This document shows positions 8,272 to 17,512 of a stretch of 48,721 nucleotides of DNA, in pieces. Location of the stretch: the NCBI GenBank assembly GCA_023954495.1, contig JAMLIA010000019.1, forward strand, positions 1 through 48,721, read 5' to 3'. The notes under the pieces are model-generated. The model made no database searches and was not told the DNA's origin. It worked only from the letters and a program-made list of their open reading frames with translations. Origin of the DNA: Thermomicrobiales bacterium. GTDB taxonomy: Bacteria > Chloroflexota > Chloroflexia > Thermomicrobiales > CFX8. How positions within the stretch are numbered: the first letter of the stretch is position 1; each line of letters starts with the position of its first letter. A program made the position numbers and the translations under genes.

Positions 8272-9387
8272 TCAATCCAGCGCCGGAGCGATTCCTTGCG
8301 GCTCATACGCACACGCGGTGTCGCTCTCAAGATAGTCGCCCGTCCGGGCAAAGGCACGCGAGCGTGAGCCGCCGCAGATGGCGCGGAACTCGCAGACGCC
8401 GCACTTGCCCTTCAGCAGCGACGGGTCGCGGAGCTCCTGGAAGACGGGGTGGTTGCGGTAGACATCGACAACCGAGTCGGACCGCACATTCCCGGCGACG
8501 ACCGGCAGGAAGCCGCTCGGGCAGATTTCACCGATATGCGAAATGAAGCAGAACCCGTTGCCGGCGTTGACCGCCCGCGTCGCGCGACCGATGCCATCCG
8601 CCGACTGAAAGCCGAGGCCAGCGATCGGTGCGCGCTGGTGCTGCATCAGAACCCGGCGGTAGTGATAGCCCTCAGTCAGCTTCAGGTTCCACGACGCGGT
8701 CAGGCTCCGTTCTGCGAGCCACTCGAAGACCTGCTCGTATTCGTCATCCGTCAGCTCATCCAGATCGACGCCGCGCCCGGTCGGCACCAGGCAGAACACC
8801 GCCCAGACGACCGCGCCGAGCGATTCGGCCAGGTCGGCCATCTGCTCCATATAGGGCAATGTCCGTGCGCAAAGCGTCGTATGAATCTGGACCGGGATTC
8901 CCAGCCGATGCGCGGCGGCGATGATCTCCATCGACCAGCCGAACGAGCCGTCGACGCGCCGAAACGCATCATGGGTTTCGGCGTCCGGCCCGTCCAGGCT
9001 GACTGCGATGCGCGACAGGCCAGCCTCTTGCGCCTCGGCCAGCTTGCGCTCGCTGGTCAGCGCTGTGCCGGCCGGAGTCAGCGTGCAGCGCACACCGCTC
9101 GCGGTCGCGTGGCGGATCAGGTCGTTCAGGTCGGGGCGACGCATCGGATCGCCGCCGGTCAGGATCAGGACAGGCGGGACGTCGAAGCGCGCGATATCGT
9201 CGATGACGCGCAGCGCCTCTTCGGTGCGCAACTCGCGCGGATCGCGGCGCAACTGCGCCTCGGCGCGACAGTGGACGCAGGCGAGATTGCAGGCCCGGGT
9301 CAGCTCCCACGCCAGAACAAACGGCTGTCGGTTGAAGTTGCTCTCGGCCAGCACCGGCCGTTGCGGCAGCACAGCAGCGCCACTCAT
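8272..9387 (-). CDS. Radical SAM/SPASM protein (AhbD/NirJ-like)
   Basis: A cytoplasmic iron-sulfur enzyme of 371 residues. The radical SAM 4Fe-4S motif is CNLACVHC (Cys33, Cys37, Cys40). LTGGDPMRR is the SAM-binding GGE-like region. A C-terminal cysteine-rich SPASM segment (CFISHIGEIC, then KCGVCEFRAICGG and TAC) would bind one or two auxiliary clusters. It resembles the family with heme-biosynthesis proteins AhbD and NirJ, seen often next to nitrite or heme genes, but none lie nearby here. The start is ATG after GGAAGGA. A CRP/FNR-family palindrome lies 111-126 bases upstream, suggesting control by redox state, nitric oxide or cAMP. The exact reaction is unknown. Confidence 0.85.
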   Translation of the reverse strand: MSGAAVLPQRPVLAESNFNRQPFVLAWELTRACNLACVHCRAEAQLRRDPRELRTEEALRVIDDIARFDVPPVLILTGGDPMRRPDLNDLIRHATASGVRCTLTPAGTALTSERKLAEAQEAGLSRIAVSLDGPDAETHDAFRRVDGSFGWSMEIIAAAHRLGIPVQIHTTLCARTLPYMEQMADLAESLGAVVWAVFCLVPTGRGVDLDELTDDEYEQVFEWLAERSLTASWNLKLTEGYHYRRVLMQHQRAPIAGLGFQSADGIGRATRAVNAGNGFCFISHIGEICPSGFLPVVAGNVRSDSVVDVYRNHPVFQELRDPSLLKGKCGVCEFRAICGGSRSRAFARTGDYLESDTACAYEPQGIAPALD

Positions 9388-9497
9388 CGCGCAGTCCTTC
9401 CCGGGCGTCCATCATCTCAGCGCACGAACCAGCGCAGCACAGTCTGCCTGCGCTGCGCTCTCGCTTGCGATGATGGCGGCTCAGGCTACGTCTACGC

Positions 9498-9513
9498 TGT
9501 GAGATAGATCACA
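9498..9513 (-). promoter_or_regulatory. CRP/GlxR-type operator
   Basis: TGTGAGATAGATCACA is a perfect TGTGA-N6-TCACA palindrome. It also fits the narrower TGTGANNTANNTCACA form recognised by actinobacterial GlxR-type regulators. It sits between the helicase stop (9515) and the radical SAM start (9387), at a distance fit for an activator site. The regulator is not in the window. That it is functional is inference from consensus and position. Confidence 0.55.
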
Positions 9514-9514
9514 A

Positions 9515-12500
9515 TTACCCAGAATTGCTCGGTTTATCGGCGACGAGGAACGCACCCTGACGGCGCAACGAGCCGTCGGCGATCATGGCTTCGACGAGCG
9601 CGTTGATGCTGGCGCGCATTTCGGTTGAGGCTCTGCCGAAGCCCAGCAGGTTCGCCGTTGCCGTCGTCACGTCCTCCTCCTGCAGGCCGTAGGAATCGGC
9701 GACGGCGGTCAGGACAGCGCGGTGCAGCTCCTCCGGCGCGATCATGTCCAGCGAGCGATCCCGCGACGGCAGCCCGACCCGGTTGCGCACCGTCGCCTCG
9801 GTCATGTTCGGTGCCCAGAGGAAGTCGCCCTGCCGCCGGATCTTGCCGTCTCGAACAGCCGCAGCAACGGCGTTGTTCATCGACATCTGGATCCGGTTCC
9901 CGATCCGTCCGCTACCGGCAGCGTCCGCAACGCGCCGCATGGCAACGTCGATGTGCACCGGGCTCTCGACGGCAACAACTTCCGCGAACCAGTCGGCCAT
10001 GCGTTCAGTCTGGACCTCATGCAGATCCTTGCCGCGCAAGCTCACCTTTGGCTTGGCCACGACGTAGGCCGGCATCGTGCTGGTTGACTGCTCCTCGGCC
10101 TCCGGCGCAGCTTCCACTCGCGAAACCGGACCCAGTTGGACCATCGGCGCGACTTCACTCTCCACACCAGTTCGCGCCGCCTCGATCTCAGCGATGAGGT
10201 CCTGAAGCTCACGCTCGGGGCTCCGGAACCAGTCGGTACTCCACAGTTGGTAGACGCGCCAGCCAAGACGCTGCAGTACAGATCGTCGCGAGCGGTCGCG
10301 GTCGCGCGACGAACGCGCCGCTGCATAGGTCGGGCCATCACACAGGATCGCCATCAGGTAGCGTCCCGGCTGGGCCGGGTCCTTCACAGCCAGGTCGATG
10401 TAGAAGCCGGAGGAGCCGACGTGCGGCTCGATCTCGTAGCCCGCCTCCTCCAATGCGGCACGAACGACAGCGTCGAACGGTGCCTCGCTGGATACGCTGG
10501 ACGACGCGGTCTGCGTCGTGCCCTTCTCGGCAAATCGCAAGAACTCCTTTAGCGCGTGGACACCGCGTGCCGACGTCCGGCTCAGGTCGATATCGTCGGC
10601 GGAGAGATTCGTGAAGACTTCGCAGCGCTGTTTGGCGCGGGTAATCAGCACGTTGAGCCGTCGCTCGCCGCCCTCGGCGTTGAGCGGCCCGAAGTTCATC
10701 GCCAGCGAGCCATCGGCTGTCTTGCCATAGCCGACGCTAATGAAGATGACATCGCGCTCGTCGCCCTGCACGTTCTCCAGATTCTTGACGAAGAACGGCT
10801 CGAACGGATGGTCGGCGAAGAACGACTCGCCCGAATCATCTTCACGACGCAAGCGCTCCAGCTCGTCGATGATCGCGTCGGTCTGCGACAGGCTAAACGC
10901 CGCCACCCCGAGAGTCAGGTCGGGCGTCGTGCGCGCGTGCTCCATGACGGCTTCAGCAACGGCGTGCGCCTCGTCGCGGTTCGTCCGCGATCCACCTCGA
11001 TCGTAGCTCGTGTCGGCGAGATAATGGTAGATCAGCCCGGCATCATGGCGATCGGCGTCCGGGCTGGGGAAGACAACCAGCTTGTTGTCGTAGAACTCGC
11101 TGTTCGAGACGGCGATGAGTGACTCGTGCTGGCTGCGGTAGTGCCAGCGCAACATTCGCTGCCGCGCGCCCTGCCCGGCGAACATCTCCAGGATGCTCTC
11201 GGTGTTGGCGGTCAGGTCGTCCTCATCCACGTCATCGCGCTCGATGAGCGTGTCGAAGAAGCTGGTTGGTGGCAGCTGCTTGCTGTCACCAACGACCACC
11301 GCCTGCTTGCCGCGCACGAGCGCGCCGAAGGCATCCACCGGCTTGACCTGGCTAGCCTCGTCAAAAATGACGAGGTCGAACTTCAGCGTGCCGGGTGGGA
11401 TGTAGGTTGGGATCGAGAGCGGGCTCATCATGAAGACCGGCTTGATCGCCTGAATCGCATTCCCGGCCCGCGACATCAGTTGCCGCACCGGCATGTGACG
11501 CGTCTTCTTGGCGAACTCGCGGCGCAGGATGCCGAGCTGCCCACCAGCCTCGTAGCGCGGCAGGCGCTCCCAGTGATTCAGCGCCAGTCGGGCCCGGTTG
11601 AGCTGGAACGTGAGCTGATCCAGCTCGCCGAAGCGTGAGACGGCGAGGTTGTGCGCCGGTGCATCGAACTGTGCCAGCGGCGGCCGCTCGCGAATCGCGC
11701 GCTCCAGCAGGACGGCGAACCGTCCGGCACGGACCGCATCGCCCAGCCGCGTACCGGCCTCGTCCCAGCCCGCCGCCGCCTCAGCGACGCCGGCCATGTC
11801 CTCCTGCGCGCAGGCCTCAGCCGAGCGATTGAAGCTGACCATCTGGTCGAGGTCGCCGAGCCGATCCTGCCAGCCGGACAGCATCCAGCGGATAGTGTCG
11901 AACGACTGCGACTCCAGCGTCGCACCGGCACCGAAACGCCGCGACGCATCGAAATCCAGCAACTTCGTCAGCGCCGCAATGCGCGAATCCCAATCGCTGC
12001 GGCACTGCTGCACCGCTGCGGCTGCCGCGCGGATCGGAGCCAGATCGGGCCGCGTCGCCGCGAGCGCCACCGTCCCGCTGGGCAGCTTCCCGGCTGCTTC
12101 GTCGGCATGCAGTGCCGACACCCATTCAGCTGCCGGAGAGAGAGCGGCCCAGTCGGATGCAGCGCCCTGCCAGCGTTCCGCGAAGAGTTGCTTACCCAAC
12201 CCGGCCTGAGCGTCGATCGTCTCGGCATCGCGTTTGGCAGCCAGGATGTCGTCCAGCAACGCAACCTGCGCGTCGATGCCGTCCGGCAGCCCACCCTGAA
12301 CCAGCCCGGCGAGCTTCGACTTCGCGCCACGATAGCCGCCTGAGATGAACCGCCACCACTTACCGCGCCAGCCGTTGAGCGTCTGGCGCGTCTCCAGTAC
12401 ATCGGCGGTCCACGCCTCGGGGATCAGCGTCGCGGACTGTCGTTGACGAATCTCGGCGTACGCCTGCCCGGTGTCGATCAACCCGCGCACGTCGTCCCGT

Positions 12501-14239
12501 CGAGCCGACCACTCCGGTGCATCAATCGCGACGCCGGTCAGGTCCGGCGCGGCCAGCAGCCGGTTCGCCGCCGCCAGCTGTTCGTCCGCGTCCTGCAGCG
12601 TCATCGGCTCGGGCATCGAGAGCGCTTGCGCAAGCGTGCGCTGGTCGTTGCGCAGCGCGTCGAGCGCAGACGATGCGCCAGGCACCTGCGCGGCAATCTG
12701 CTCACGCTCGCTGGGCAGCACGACCGACTTGTGACTGCCCCAGAAAGGGTGATCGGCCGGGCGGCCCATCGCGGCGATGCGCGCCTGTAATTCAGCGACC
12801 ACTTCATCGCGCCGCGTCGCAGCGGCGGCATCCCAGTCGGCCATCGACGCCTGGTCGAAGCGCGGCCAGGTCGCATCGCCGCGCAGCTTCGCCAGCCGCA
12901 GCAGCTCGCCGTAGGTCTGATACGGCGACACACCACTCTCGCCAATCGGGTCGTTGACAGCGCGCGCATAGTCGTTCAACCGCTGGCGTTGCTCGGCCAG
13001 CAGCGTGACCTGATTGTCGGCATCTGTTGCAAGTTGCGGCTTGCCCAGCTCCAGCGTGCGTGCCAGCTCGGACAGCACGATGCGCTTGTTCATCTTGTTG
13101 CTGTGCAGCTCCAGGCAGGCGTCGCCAAGGCCGATGCTGTCGAGTCTGCGCTTGACCACTTCCAGCGCCGCCAGCTTCTCGGCGACGAACAGGACGGTCT
13201 TGCCCTGCCCAATCGCTTCGGAAATGACGTTCGTGATCGTCTGCGACTTGCCGGTACCCGGCGGCCCCTGAATGACGAGGTTCTGCCCGCCGTTGACATC
13301 GAGGATCGCCAGCGTCTGGGTGCTGTCCGCGTCCATCACCTCGCGCGCCTTGTCGACCGGCAGCAGCGGATCGATGAACGCATCGTCGGCGATGGCCGGG
13401 GCGCTGTCCTTGAAACCATCGTCGGTGAGCAACGGGACGATGATCTCGTGATCTGCCAGACCGCCGGTGTCGGGCCAGGTCGAGACATCGAGGTCGTGGT
13501 ACATCAGGAAGCGACCGAACGAGAAGAAGCCAACGACCACCGAACCGCCGTCGATCGACCAACGTGACTCAGCCGCGATCGCCTCCTGCCAGGCCGCGAA
13601 ATACGCGTTGAGGTCAAGATCTTCGACCTCCGGCAGGGGCGGCGCAGTCAGGCGGAAATCAACGCTGAGCTTGGCGGCCAGCGAGAGATTGTCGCCAATG
13701 TCATCGCCGGTCCAGCCAATCGTGAACCGCTCACGGGCGTTGCTACGCTGGATATCGACCGGCACGAGCAGCAACGGAGCCTTCCGCGGTGTGTCACTGG
13801 TTTGCGTTTCAAACCAGGTCAGCATCCCGAGCGCAACGAACAGCGTGTTGACGCCCTGCTCCTCGATGAACGTGCGCGCTGCGTAGAACGTCGTCAGGAG
13901 CCGCGTCTGCAACTCCTCCGGCGAGACGGCTGTTTGGAGAATGGTGTCCTTCTGGCGCTTGCTGATCTGGTCGGGCGTCTCGTCCGCCGGTTGGGGCAAT
14001 GCATCGCTGGAGGCGTCTGACTCGGCTCCCGGCGCGAATGACATGCGCTTGCCGTCGGTTACCAGAATCCGGAAGACTTCGGCGGCATCCTCATCAACAA
14101 CCTCAACGCCGCGCGCCTTGAGCGTACGGTAGTTGATCAGGAAGTTGCGCAGTCCGAGATCCAGCAGTTCGCGGCGGGCCAGCTCCAGTCGGTCCTGAAC
14201 GACGGAGGTCGGCTGAGCCGGTGAAGAATCGGCAACCAT
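9515..14239 (-). CDS. DUF4011-SF1 helicase-nuclease-DUF3320 protein
   Basis: A 1574-residue protein whose order is a DUF4011-like N-terminus (about 15-310), an SF1 helicase with Walker A GPPGTGKSQT near 325, a long insertion rich in Trp/Arg/Ala, and Walker B VIFDEASQVKP near 955. Helicase motifs follow at LRWHYRSQHE and RRLNVLITRAKQRCE (near 1193). A Vsr/DUF559-like endonuclease segment at about 1260-1345 is recognisable from FYIDLAVKD, RDRDRSRRSVLQRLGW and YQLW. Two DUF3320-like winged-helix units at the C-terminus (RIGNRIQMSMNNAV; REDGKI-type ends) complete it. This order matches the large single-gene defence protein known as Hhe and relatives that may act on DNA during phage infection. Start ATG after AAGGAG. 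No partner gene is adjacent. The reading frame is intact over 4.7 kb. Confidence 0.85.
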   Translation of the reverse strand: MVADSSPAQPTSVVQDRLELARRELLDLGLRNFLINYRTLKARGVEVVDEDAAEVFRILVTDGKRMSFAPGAESDASSDALPQPADETPDQISKRQKDTILQTAVSPEELQTRLLTTFYAARTFIEEQGVNTLFVALGMLTWFETQTSDTPRKAPLLLVPVDIQRSNARERFTIGWTGDDIGDNLSLAAKLSVDFRLTAPPLPEVEDLDLNAYFAAWQEAIAAESRWSIDGGSVVVGFFSFGRFLMYHDLDVSTWPDTGGLADHEIIVPLLTDDGFKDSAPAIADDAFIDPLLPVDKAREVMDADSTQTLAILDVNGGQNLVIQGPPGTGKSQTITNVISEAIGQGKTVLFVAEKLAALEVVKRRLDSIGLGDACLELHSNKMNKRIVLSELARTLELGKPQLATDADNQVTLLAEQRQRLNDYARAVNDPIGESGVSPYQTYGELLRLAKLRGDATWPRFDQASMADWDAAAATRRDEVVAELQARIAAMGRPADHPFWGSHKSVVLPSEREQIAAQVPGASSALDALRNDQRTLAQALSMPEPMTLQDADEQLAAANRLLAAPDLTGVAIDAPEWSARRDDVRGLIDTGQAYAEIRQRQSATLIPEAWTADVLETRQTLNGWRGKWWRFISGGYRGAKSKLAGLVQGGLPDGIDAQVALLDDILAAKRDAETIDAQAGLGKQLFAERWQGAASDWAALSPAAEWVSALHADEAAGKLPSGTVALAATRPDLAPIRAAAAAVQQCRSDWDSRIAALTKLLDFDASRRFGAGATLESQSFDTIRWMLSGWQDRLGDLDQMVSFNRSAEACAQEDMAGVAEAAAGWDEAGTRLGDAVRAGRFAVLLERAIRERPPLAQFDAPAHNLAVSRFGELDQLTFQLNRARLALNHWERLPRYEAGGQLGILRREFAKKTRHMPVRQLMSRAGNAIQAIKPVFMMSPLSIPTYIPPGTLKFDLVIFDEASQVKPVDAFGALVRGKQAVVVGDSKQLPPTSFFDTLIERDDVDEDDLTANTESILEMFAGQGARQRMLRWHYRSQHESLIAVSNSEFYDNKLVVFPSPDADRHDAGLIYHYLADTSYDRGGSRTNRDEAHAVAEAVMEHARTTPDLTLGVAAFSLSQTDAIIDELERLRREDDSGESFFADHPFEPFFVKNLENVQGDERDVIFISVGYGKTADGSLAMNFGPLNAEGGERRLNVLITRAKQRCEVFTNLSADDIDLSRTSARGVHALKEFLRFAEKGTTQTASSSVSSEAPFDAVVRAALEEAGYEIEPHVGSSGFYIDLAVKDPAQPGRYLMAILCDGPTYAAARSSRDRDRSRRSVLQRLGWRVYQLWSTDWFRSPERELQDLIAEIEAARTGVESEVAPMVQLGPVSRVEAAPEAEEQSTSTMPAYVVAKPKVSLRGKDLHEVQTERMADWFAEVVAVESPVHIDVAMRRVADAAGSGRIGNRIQMSMNNAVAAAVRDGKIRRQGDFLWAPNMTEATVRNRVGLPSRDRSLDMIAPEELHRAVLTAVADSYGLQEEDVTTATANLLGFGRASTEMRASINALVEAMIADGSLRRQGAFLVADKPSNSG

Positions 14240-14362
14240 GCGGCGGGTGCTCCTTGTGTTCGACTAGTGACGCAGTGTTGTGTGCCCAGATTGTGGCACA
14301 GACCGTCCGTACACTGCTGGTGGAGCGCGCATTCGAGAGTTCTTCCACGGGTTGGGCCGGGT

Positions 14363-14430
14363 CGGACGGGTGGGAGATTCCTTACTGCGGTTCGAAATGA
14401 CAGGATGCGGGGGTGGCTGCCGGATTGAAC
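14363..14430. repeat. Interspersed palindromic repeat, half copy
   Basis: GGGTGGGAGATTCCTTACTG, then CGGTTCGAAATGACAGGATG, then GGGGTGGCTGCCGGATTGAA is one arm of the family found complete at 38701-38956. It lies in the 337-base gap (14240-14576) between the divergent helicase and membrane-protein genes. Besides a possible promoter for each, I see nothing else in that gap. Its GGTTCGAAAT string resembles a tRNA T-loop, but no tRNA fold surrounds it. Confidence 0.65.
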
Positions 14431-14576
14431 CACTCGGCACTGCTGGCGCTGGCAGTGCGGAGCGCAAGCATTCTCCGCGCCATCTCGCGCCGAAATTGAC
14501 GTCTGTCTTCCCAGCAGCCTATGATCGGTGCAGGCTGAAAGAGTGAACTGCCGACGAGCGGGATGAGGGTGCGCTG

Positions 14577-14957
14577 ATGGGGTCTGCAGGATTGGTCGAC
14601 CGCGTGCTGTGGGCGATCGCTCGGGCTCCGCGCAATTTGCTGCTCTTCGCGATCGTCTCGCTCGGCACGTTCGCCTACCAGGAGTTGGTGCCCGGCGAGC
14701 CGAATTACGGCGAGGCCGGCATACCGTGGGGCTGGGTGCTGATCACCCTCGTTCTTGTCATCCTGCTCTACCGACGGGTGCGGCTGGCCTGGTTCCTCTC
14801 GTTGATGCTCAACCTGTTGACAACGATTGTGCTCGTCCTGTTCAGCACCTGGCCGTGGACACCGAAGTACGCCGGCCTCGTCGTCCTGTCGGCGGCGGCC
14901 ACCGTGCTGCTGGCCAGCTCGGCCGTGCGCCGCTACATGGACGAAAAGCCGTTCTAA
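14577..14957 (+). CDS. Small multi-pass membrane protein, unknown
   Basis: A 126-residue hydrophobic protein. The ATG at 14577 follows GAGGG at good spacing. Four likely membrane helices lie near residues 20-37, 51-65, 70-90 and 96-115, with short basic loops (LYRRVRLAW, VRRYMDEK). I do not recognise the family. It stands alone between the divergent helicase and the TPP riboswitch that starts about 35 bases later. No terminator is obvious between them, but the riboswitch would decide read-through. Confidence 0.7.
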   Translation: MGSAGLVDRVLWAIARAPRNLLLFAIVSLGTFAYQELVPGEPNYGEAGIPWGWVLITLVLVILLYRRVRLAWFLSLMLNLLTTIVLVLFSTWPWTPKYAGLVVLSAAATVLLASSAVRRYMDEKPF

Positions 14958-14991
14958 CGCGCGAACTCGGCGTGCTACACTTTCTACAGAC

Positions 14992-15084
14992 GGATGCCAG
15001 GGGTGCGCGAGATCGCGCTGAGAGTGCGGGGCTAAGCCCGCTGACCCTCCGAACCTGATCTGGGTCATACCAGCGAAGGGACGG
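14992..15084 (+). ncRNA. TPP (THI-box) riboswitch
   Basis: The conserved elements of the thiamin pyrophosphate aptamer are in order: CCAGGGGTGC, GCTGAGAGTGCGGG (the CUGAGA pyrimidine sensor), GACCCTCCGAACCTGATC, then TGGGTCATACCAGCG (the pyrophosphate sensor helix) and AAGGGA. It stands about 158 bases before the thiD start and is followed by a terminator-like hairpin. When thiamin pyrophosphate is abundant it should lower expression of the thiD-G-E-tenI-S operon. The identity is secure; exact ends are approximate. Confidence 0.95.
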
Positions 15085-15109
15085 CATCGACAACCAGCCT
15101 CACCAGGGC

Positions 15110-15145
15110 GCCGTCGACCCATACGGGTCGCGGCGTTTGTGTTTC
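15110..15145 (+). terminator. Riboswitch expression platform, terminator hairpin
   Basis: GCCGTCGACCC (15110-15120) pairs with GGGTCGCGGC (15125-15134) across a four-base loop (core CGACCC/GGGTCG perfect, flanked by GCC/GGC). GTTTGTGTTT follows. Lying just after the aptamer, it is the natural intrinsic terminator controlled by it. A weaker hairpin with AAACCG/CGGTTTT at 15200-15220, just before the thiD Shine-Dalgarno GGGAGG, may act on translation. Confidence 0.65.
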
Positions 15146-15241
15146 CAGACAGGTGCAGGCAGGTGTCCACGCAGAGGGCGCACTTCCCTGGCATGTACGA
15201 AACCGGCAACGGTCGGTTTTCGCCCGCCGAGGGAGGTGCAT

Positions 15242-16086
15242 GTGCCCAATCTTCTGCCGACCATCAGTCGGCGCATCCCCGCCGCAATGACGATTGCCGG
15301 TTCCGACTCCGGGGCCGGTGCCGGAATTCAGGCCGATCTCAAGGCGTTCGCCGCGCATGGCGTCTACGGCACGTCGGTCATCACCGCCGTGACGGCGCAG
15401 AATACGCTCGGCGTGCAGTCGTTCGCTGCGCTCGATCCCGGCTGGTCGCCGCCCAGCTCGAGGCGGTGGTACAGGACATTCGGCCGGTCGCAGCCAAGAC
15501 CGGCATGCTGGCGACCGCCGGTATCGTTCGTGTCATCGTCGAGGCGCTCGACCGCTATCCCAACCTGCCGGTCGTCATCGACCCGGTCGCGAACGCCAAG
15601 AGCGGCGATGCGCTGATCGACGCCGAAGCGCTCGCCGTCCTGCGCAACGAGCTGCTACCACGCGCGCGGCTCATCACGCCGAATCTGCCGGAGGCTACGG
15701 CACTGACCGGCATCCGGGCCGAGACGCCCGACGACATGCCGCGCGTTGGCGAGGCGCTGCTGGCGCTTGGAGTCGGGGCCGTCGTCGTCAAGGGTGGCCA
15801 CCTGATCGACCGCGCCGACGATCTGTTTATGGATGGCAACCGCAGCGAGTGGCTGCGTGCGCCGCGCGTCATCACGCGCTGCACGCACGGCACCGGCTGC
15901 ACCTTCAGCGCCGCAATCGCCGCCAATCTGGCGCTCGGTCACGAGCTGTTCGAGGCAGTGACCGCCGCAAAGAGCTACCTGACACAGGCACTGATCGCCG
16001 GCTACGAGGTCGGCGATGGACATTCCCCGGTCGATCACTTCTTCGCCGGAACACGCTTCCCAAGCACTGAAAGGGTCATCGCATGA
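15242..16086 (+). CDS. thiD: Hydroxymethylpyrimidine (phosphate) kinase ThiD, frameshifted
   Basis: ThiD phosphorylates HMP and HMP-P in thiamin synthesis. Its N-terminal part ([20 protein letters not shown], ending at VQSFAALDP) and its C-terminal part ([27 protein letters not shown] with the active-site Cys) lie in different frames. They join at about 15440 in GATCCCGGCTGG, where one base, probably a G, is missing. Restoring it gives a full-length enzyme of about 281 residues, so the fault is either a sequencing error or a very recent mutation. The GTG at 15242 follows GGGAGG. The stop overlaps the thiG start (ATGA). It is the first gene behind the TPP riboswitch. Confidence 0.85.
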
Positions 16087-16883
16087 CAACAACCACACCG
16101 GCCACGGCGGTCGATACGCCGCTCATCATCGGCGGCAAGGAGTTCACCTCGCGGCTGCTGGTCGGCACCGGCAAGTACCGCAACAACGAGGAGATGCTCG
16201 GCGCGTTCGAGGCCTCCGGCACGCAGATCATCACCGTCGCACTGCGCCGGATCGACTTCGATGATCCCAAGAGCCGCAGCGTCCTGGAGGACGTCGACTG
16301 GACCCGATTCCAGATTCTGCCGAATACAGCTGGCTGCGCGACAGCCGAGGAGGCGATCCGCGTCGCCCGGCTGGCCCGAGCAATGGGTCTGTCCGACTGG
16401 ATCAAGCTCGAAGTAATCCCCGACCCCGTCTATCTCTTCCCCGACCCGATCGGCACGCTGAGCGCCGCCGAGACACTAGTGAAGGAGGGCTTCACCGTCC
16501 TGCCCTACTTCAACGATGATCCGATTCTGGCCCGGCGACTGGAGGAGGTCGGCTGCGCAACCGTCATGCCGCTGGCCGCGCCGATCGGCTCCGGGCAGGG
16601 GCTGGTGCACTTCGACCGCATCCGGATGATCATCGAGCAGGCGAATGTGCCGGTCGTCGTCGATGCTGGCATCGGCGTGCCCAGCGACGCCTCGAAGGCG
16701 ATGGAGCTTGGAGCAGACGCCTGCCTGGTGAATTCGGCGATCGCGCTGGCCGACAACCCGGTCGCGATGGCGCGCGCAATGGCCCTCGGCGTCGAAGCTG
16801 GTCGTGCTGCTTACCATGCCGGCCGGATGGCCCAGCGACCGACCGCCTCACCGAGCAGCCCGACCAGCGGAGTCGTCAGATGA
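16083..16883 (+). CDS. thiG: Thiazole synthase ThiG
   Basis: ThiG forms the thiazole phosphate of thiamin from 1-deoxyxylulose 5-phosphate, dehydroglycine and ThiS thiocarboxylate. The 266-residue protein shows the family's TIM-barrel landmarks: [27 protein letters not shown] (the Schiff-base lysine segment), [21 protein letters not shown] and [13 protein letters not shown], with [12 protein letters not shown] at the phosphate site. Its ATG overlaps the thiD stop and its stop overlaps the thiE start, so the three are translationally coupled. No glycine oxidase (thiO) or thiH is in this window. Confidence 0.97.
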   Translation: MTTTTPATAVDTPLIIGGKEFTSRLLVGTGKYRNNEEMLGAFEASGTQIITVALRRIDFDDPKSRSVLEDVDWTRFQILPNTAGCATAEEAIRVARLARAMGLSDWIKLEVIPDPVYLFPDPIGTLSAAETLVKEGFTVLPYFNDDPILARRLEEVGCATVMPLAAPIGSGQGLVHFDRIRMIIEQANVPVVVDAGIGVPSDASKAMELGADACLVNSAIALADNPVAMARAMALGVEAGRAAYHAGRMAQRPTASPSSPTSGVVR

Positions 16884-17512
16884 CGAGCGAGCAATTGGCA
16901 GCGCTGCGCTGCTATCTCGTGACCGACGTCCGCGCCGGTAGCGTCGAGCGGCTGATCGAGATTTGCCAGGCAGCGATCGAGGGCGGTGTGACGACTGTGC
17001 AGTTACGGGCGAAGGGCTGGACGGACAAGCAGTTGCTTGAAGCCGCCAACGCGCTTGTGCCGATCTGCCGGGCAGCCGGAGCGTTGCTGGTCGTGAACGA
17101 CCGGGTCGACATCGCGTTGGCAGCCGGAGCCGATGGTGTTCATCTTGGCGTCGATGACTTGCCTGTTGCAGCCGCCCGGCGGCTGCTCGGCCCCAACGCG
17201 CTGATCGGCTACTCGCCCGAGACGCCGGGCGACCGCATCCAGGCAGAGCGAGACGGCGCGGACTATCTGGGCGTCGGGCCGGTCTATGGCACAACGACGA
17301 AGGACGATGCCGGGTCCGCCATCGGGCTAGACGGCATTCGCAGCGCGGTCGCCGCGTCGCCGCTGCCCGTTGTCGGCATCGGCGGGATCGGTATCGATAC
17401 TGCCAGGCCGGTCATTGAAGCCGGGGCAGTCGGCGTCGCGCTGGTCGGCGCGGTCTTCCTGAGCGACGACCCGCGCACAGCGGCCACACGTCTGCAGAGA
17501 GCGCTCGGATGA
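16880..17512 (+). CDS. thiE: Thiamin-phosphate synthase ThiE
   Basis: ThiE couples HMP-PP with thiazole phosphate to give thiamin phosphate. The 210-residue TIM barrel has CYLVTDV at the start, [42 protein letters not shown] and VVGIGGIG, all typical. The usual QLREK glutamate is replaced by Ala (QLRAK), a variation also seen in other ThiE proteins. Its stop overlaps the start of a second ThiE/TenI-like gene, suggesting a division of labour between the pair. Confidence 0.93.
   Translation: MTSEQLAALRCYLVTDVRAGSVERLIEICQAAIEGGVTTVQLRAKGWTDKQLLEAANALVPICRAAGALLVVNDRVDIALAAGADGVHLGVDDLPVAAARRLLGPNALIGYSPETPGDRIQAERDGADYLGVGPVYGTTTKDDAGSAIGLDGIRSAVAASPLPVVGIGGIGIDTARPVIEAGAVGVALVGAVFLSDDPRTAATRLQRALG

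Noticed and set aside
8449-9507. A 352-codon plus-strand frame over the radical SAM gene.
   Set aside because: The minus-strand gene has the full CxxxCxxC and SPASM motifs. The plus frame is composition-driven.
14385-14400. tRNA-like T-loop GGTTCGAAAT in the repeat.
   Set aside because: No acceptor, D or anticodon arms surround it, and the same string recurs only as part of the repeat family.
15435-15445. Programmed ribosomal frameshift in thiD.
   Set aside because: No slippery heptamer or downstream pseudoknot is evident, and ThiD is not known to use frameshifting. A missing base is simpler.
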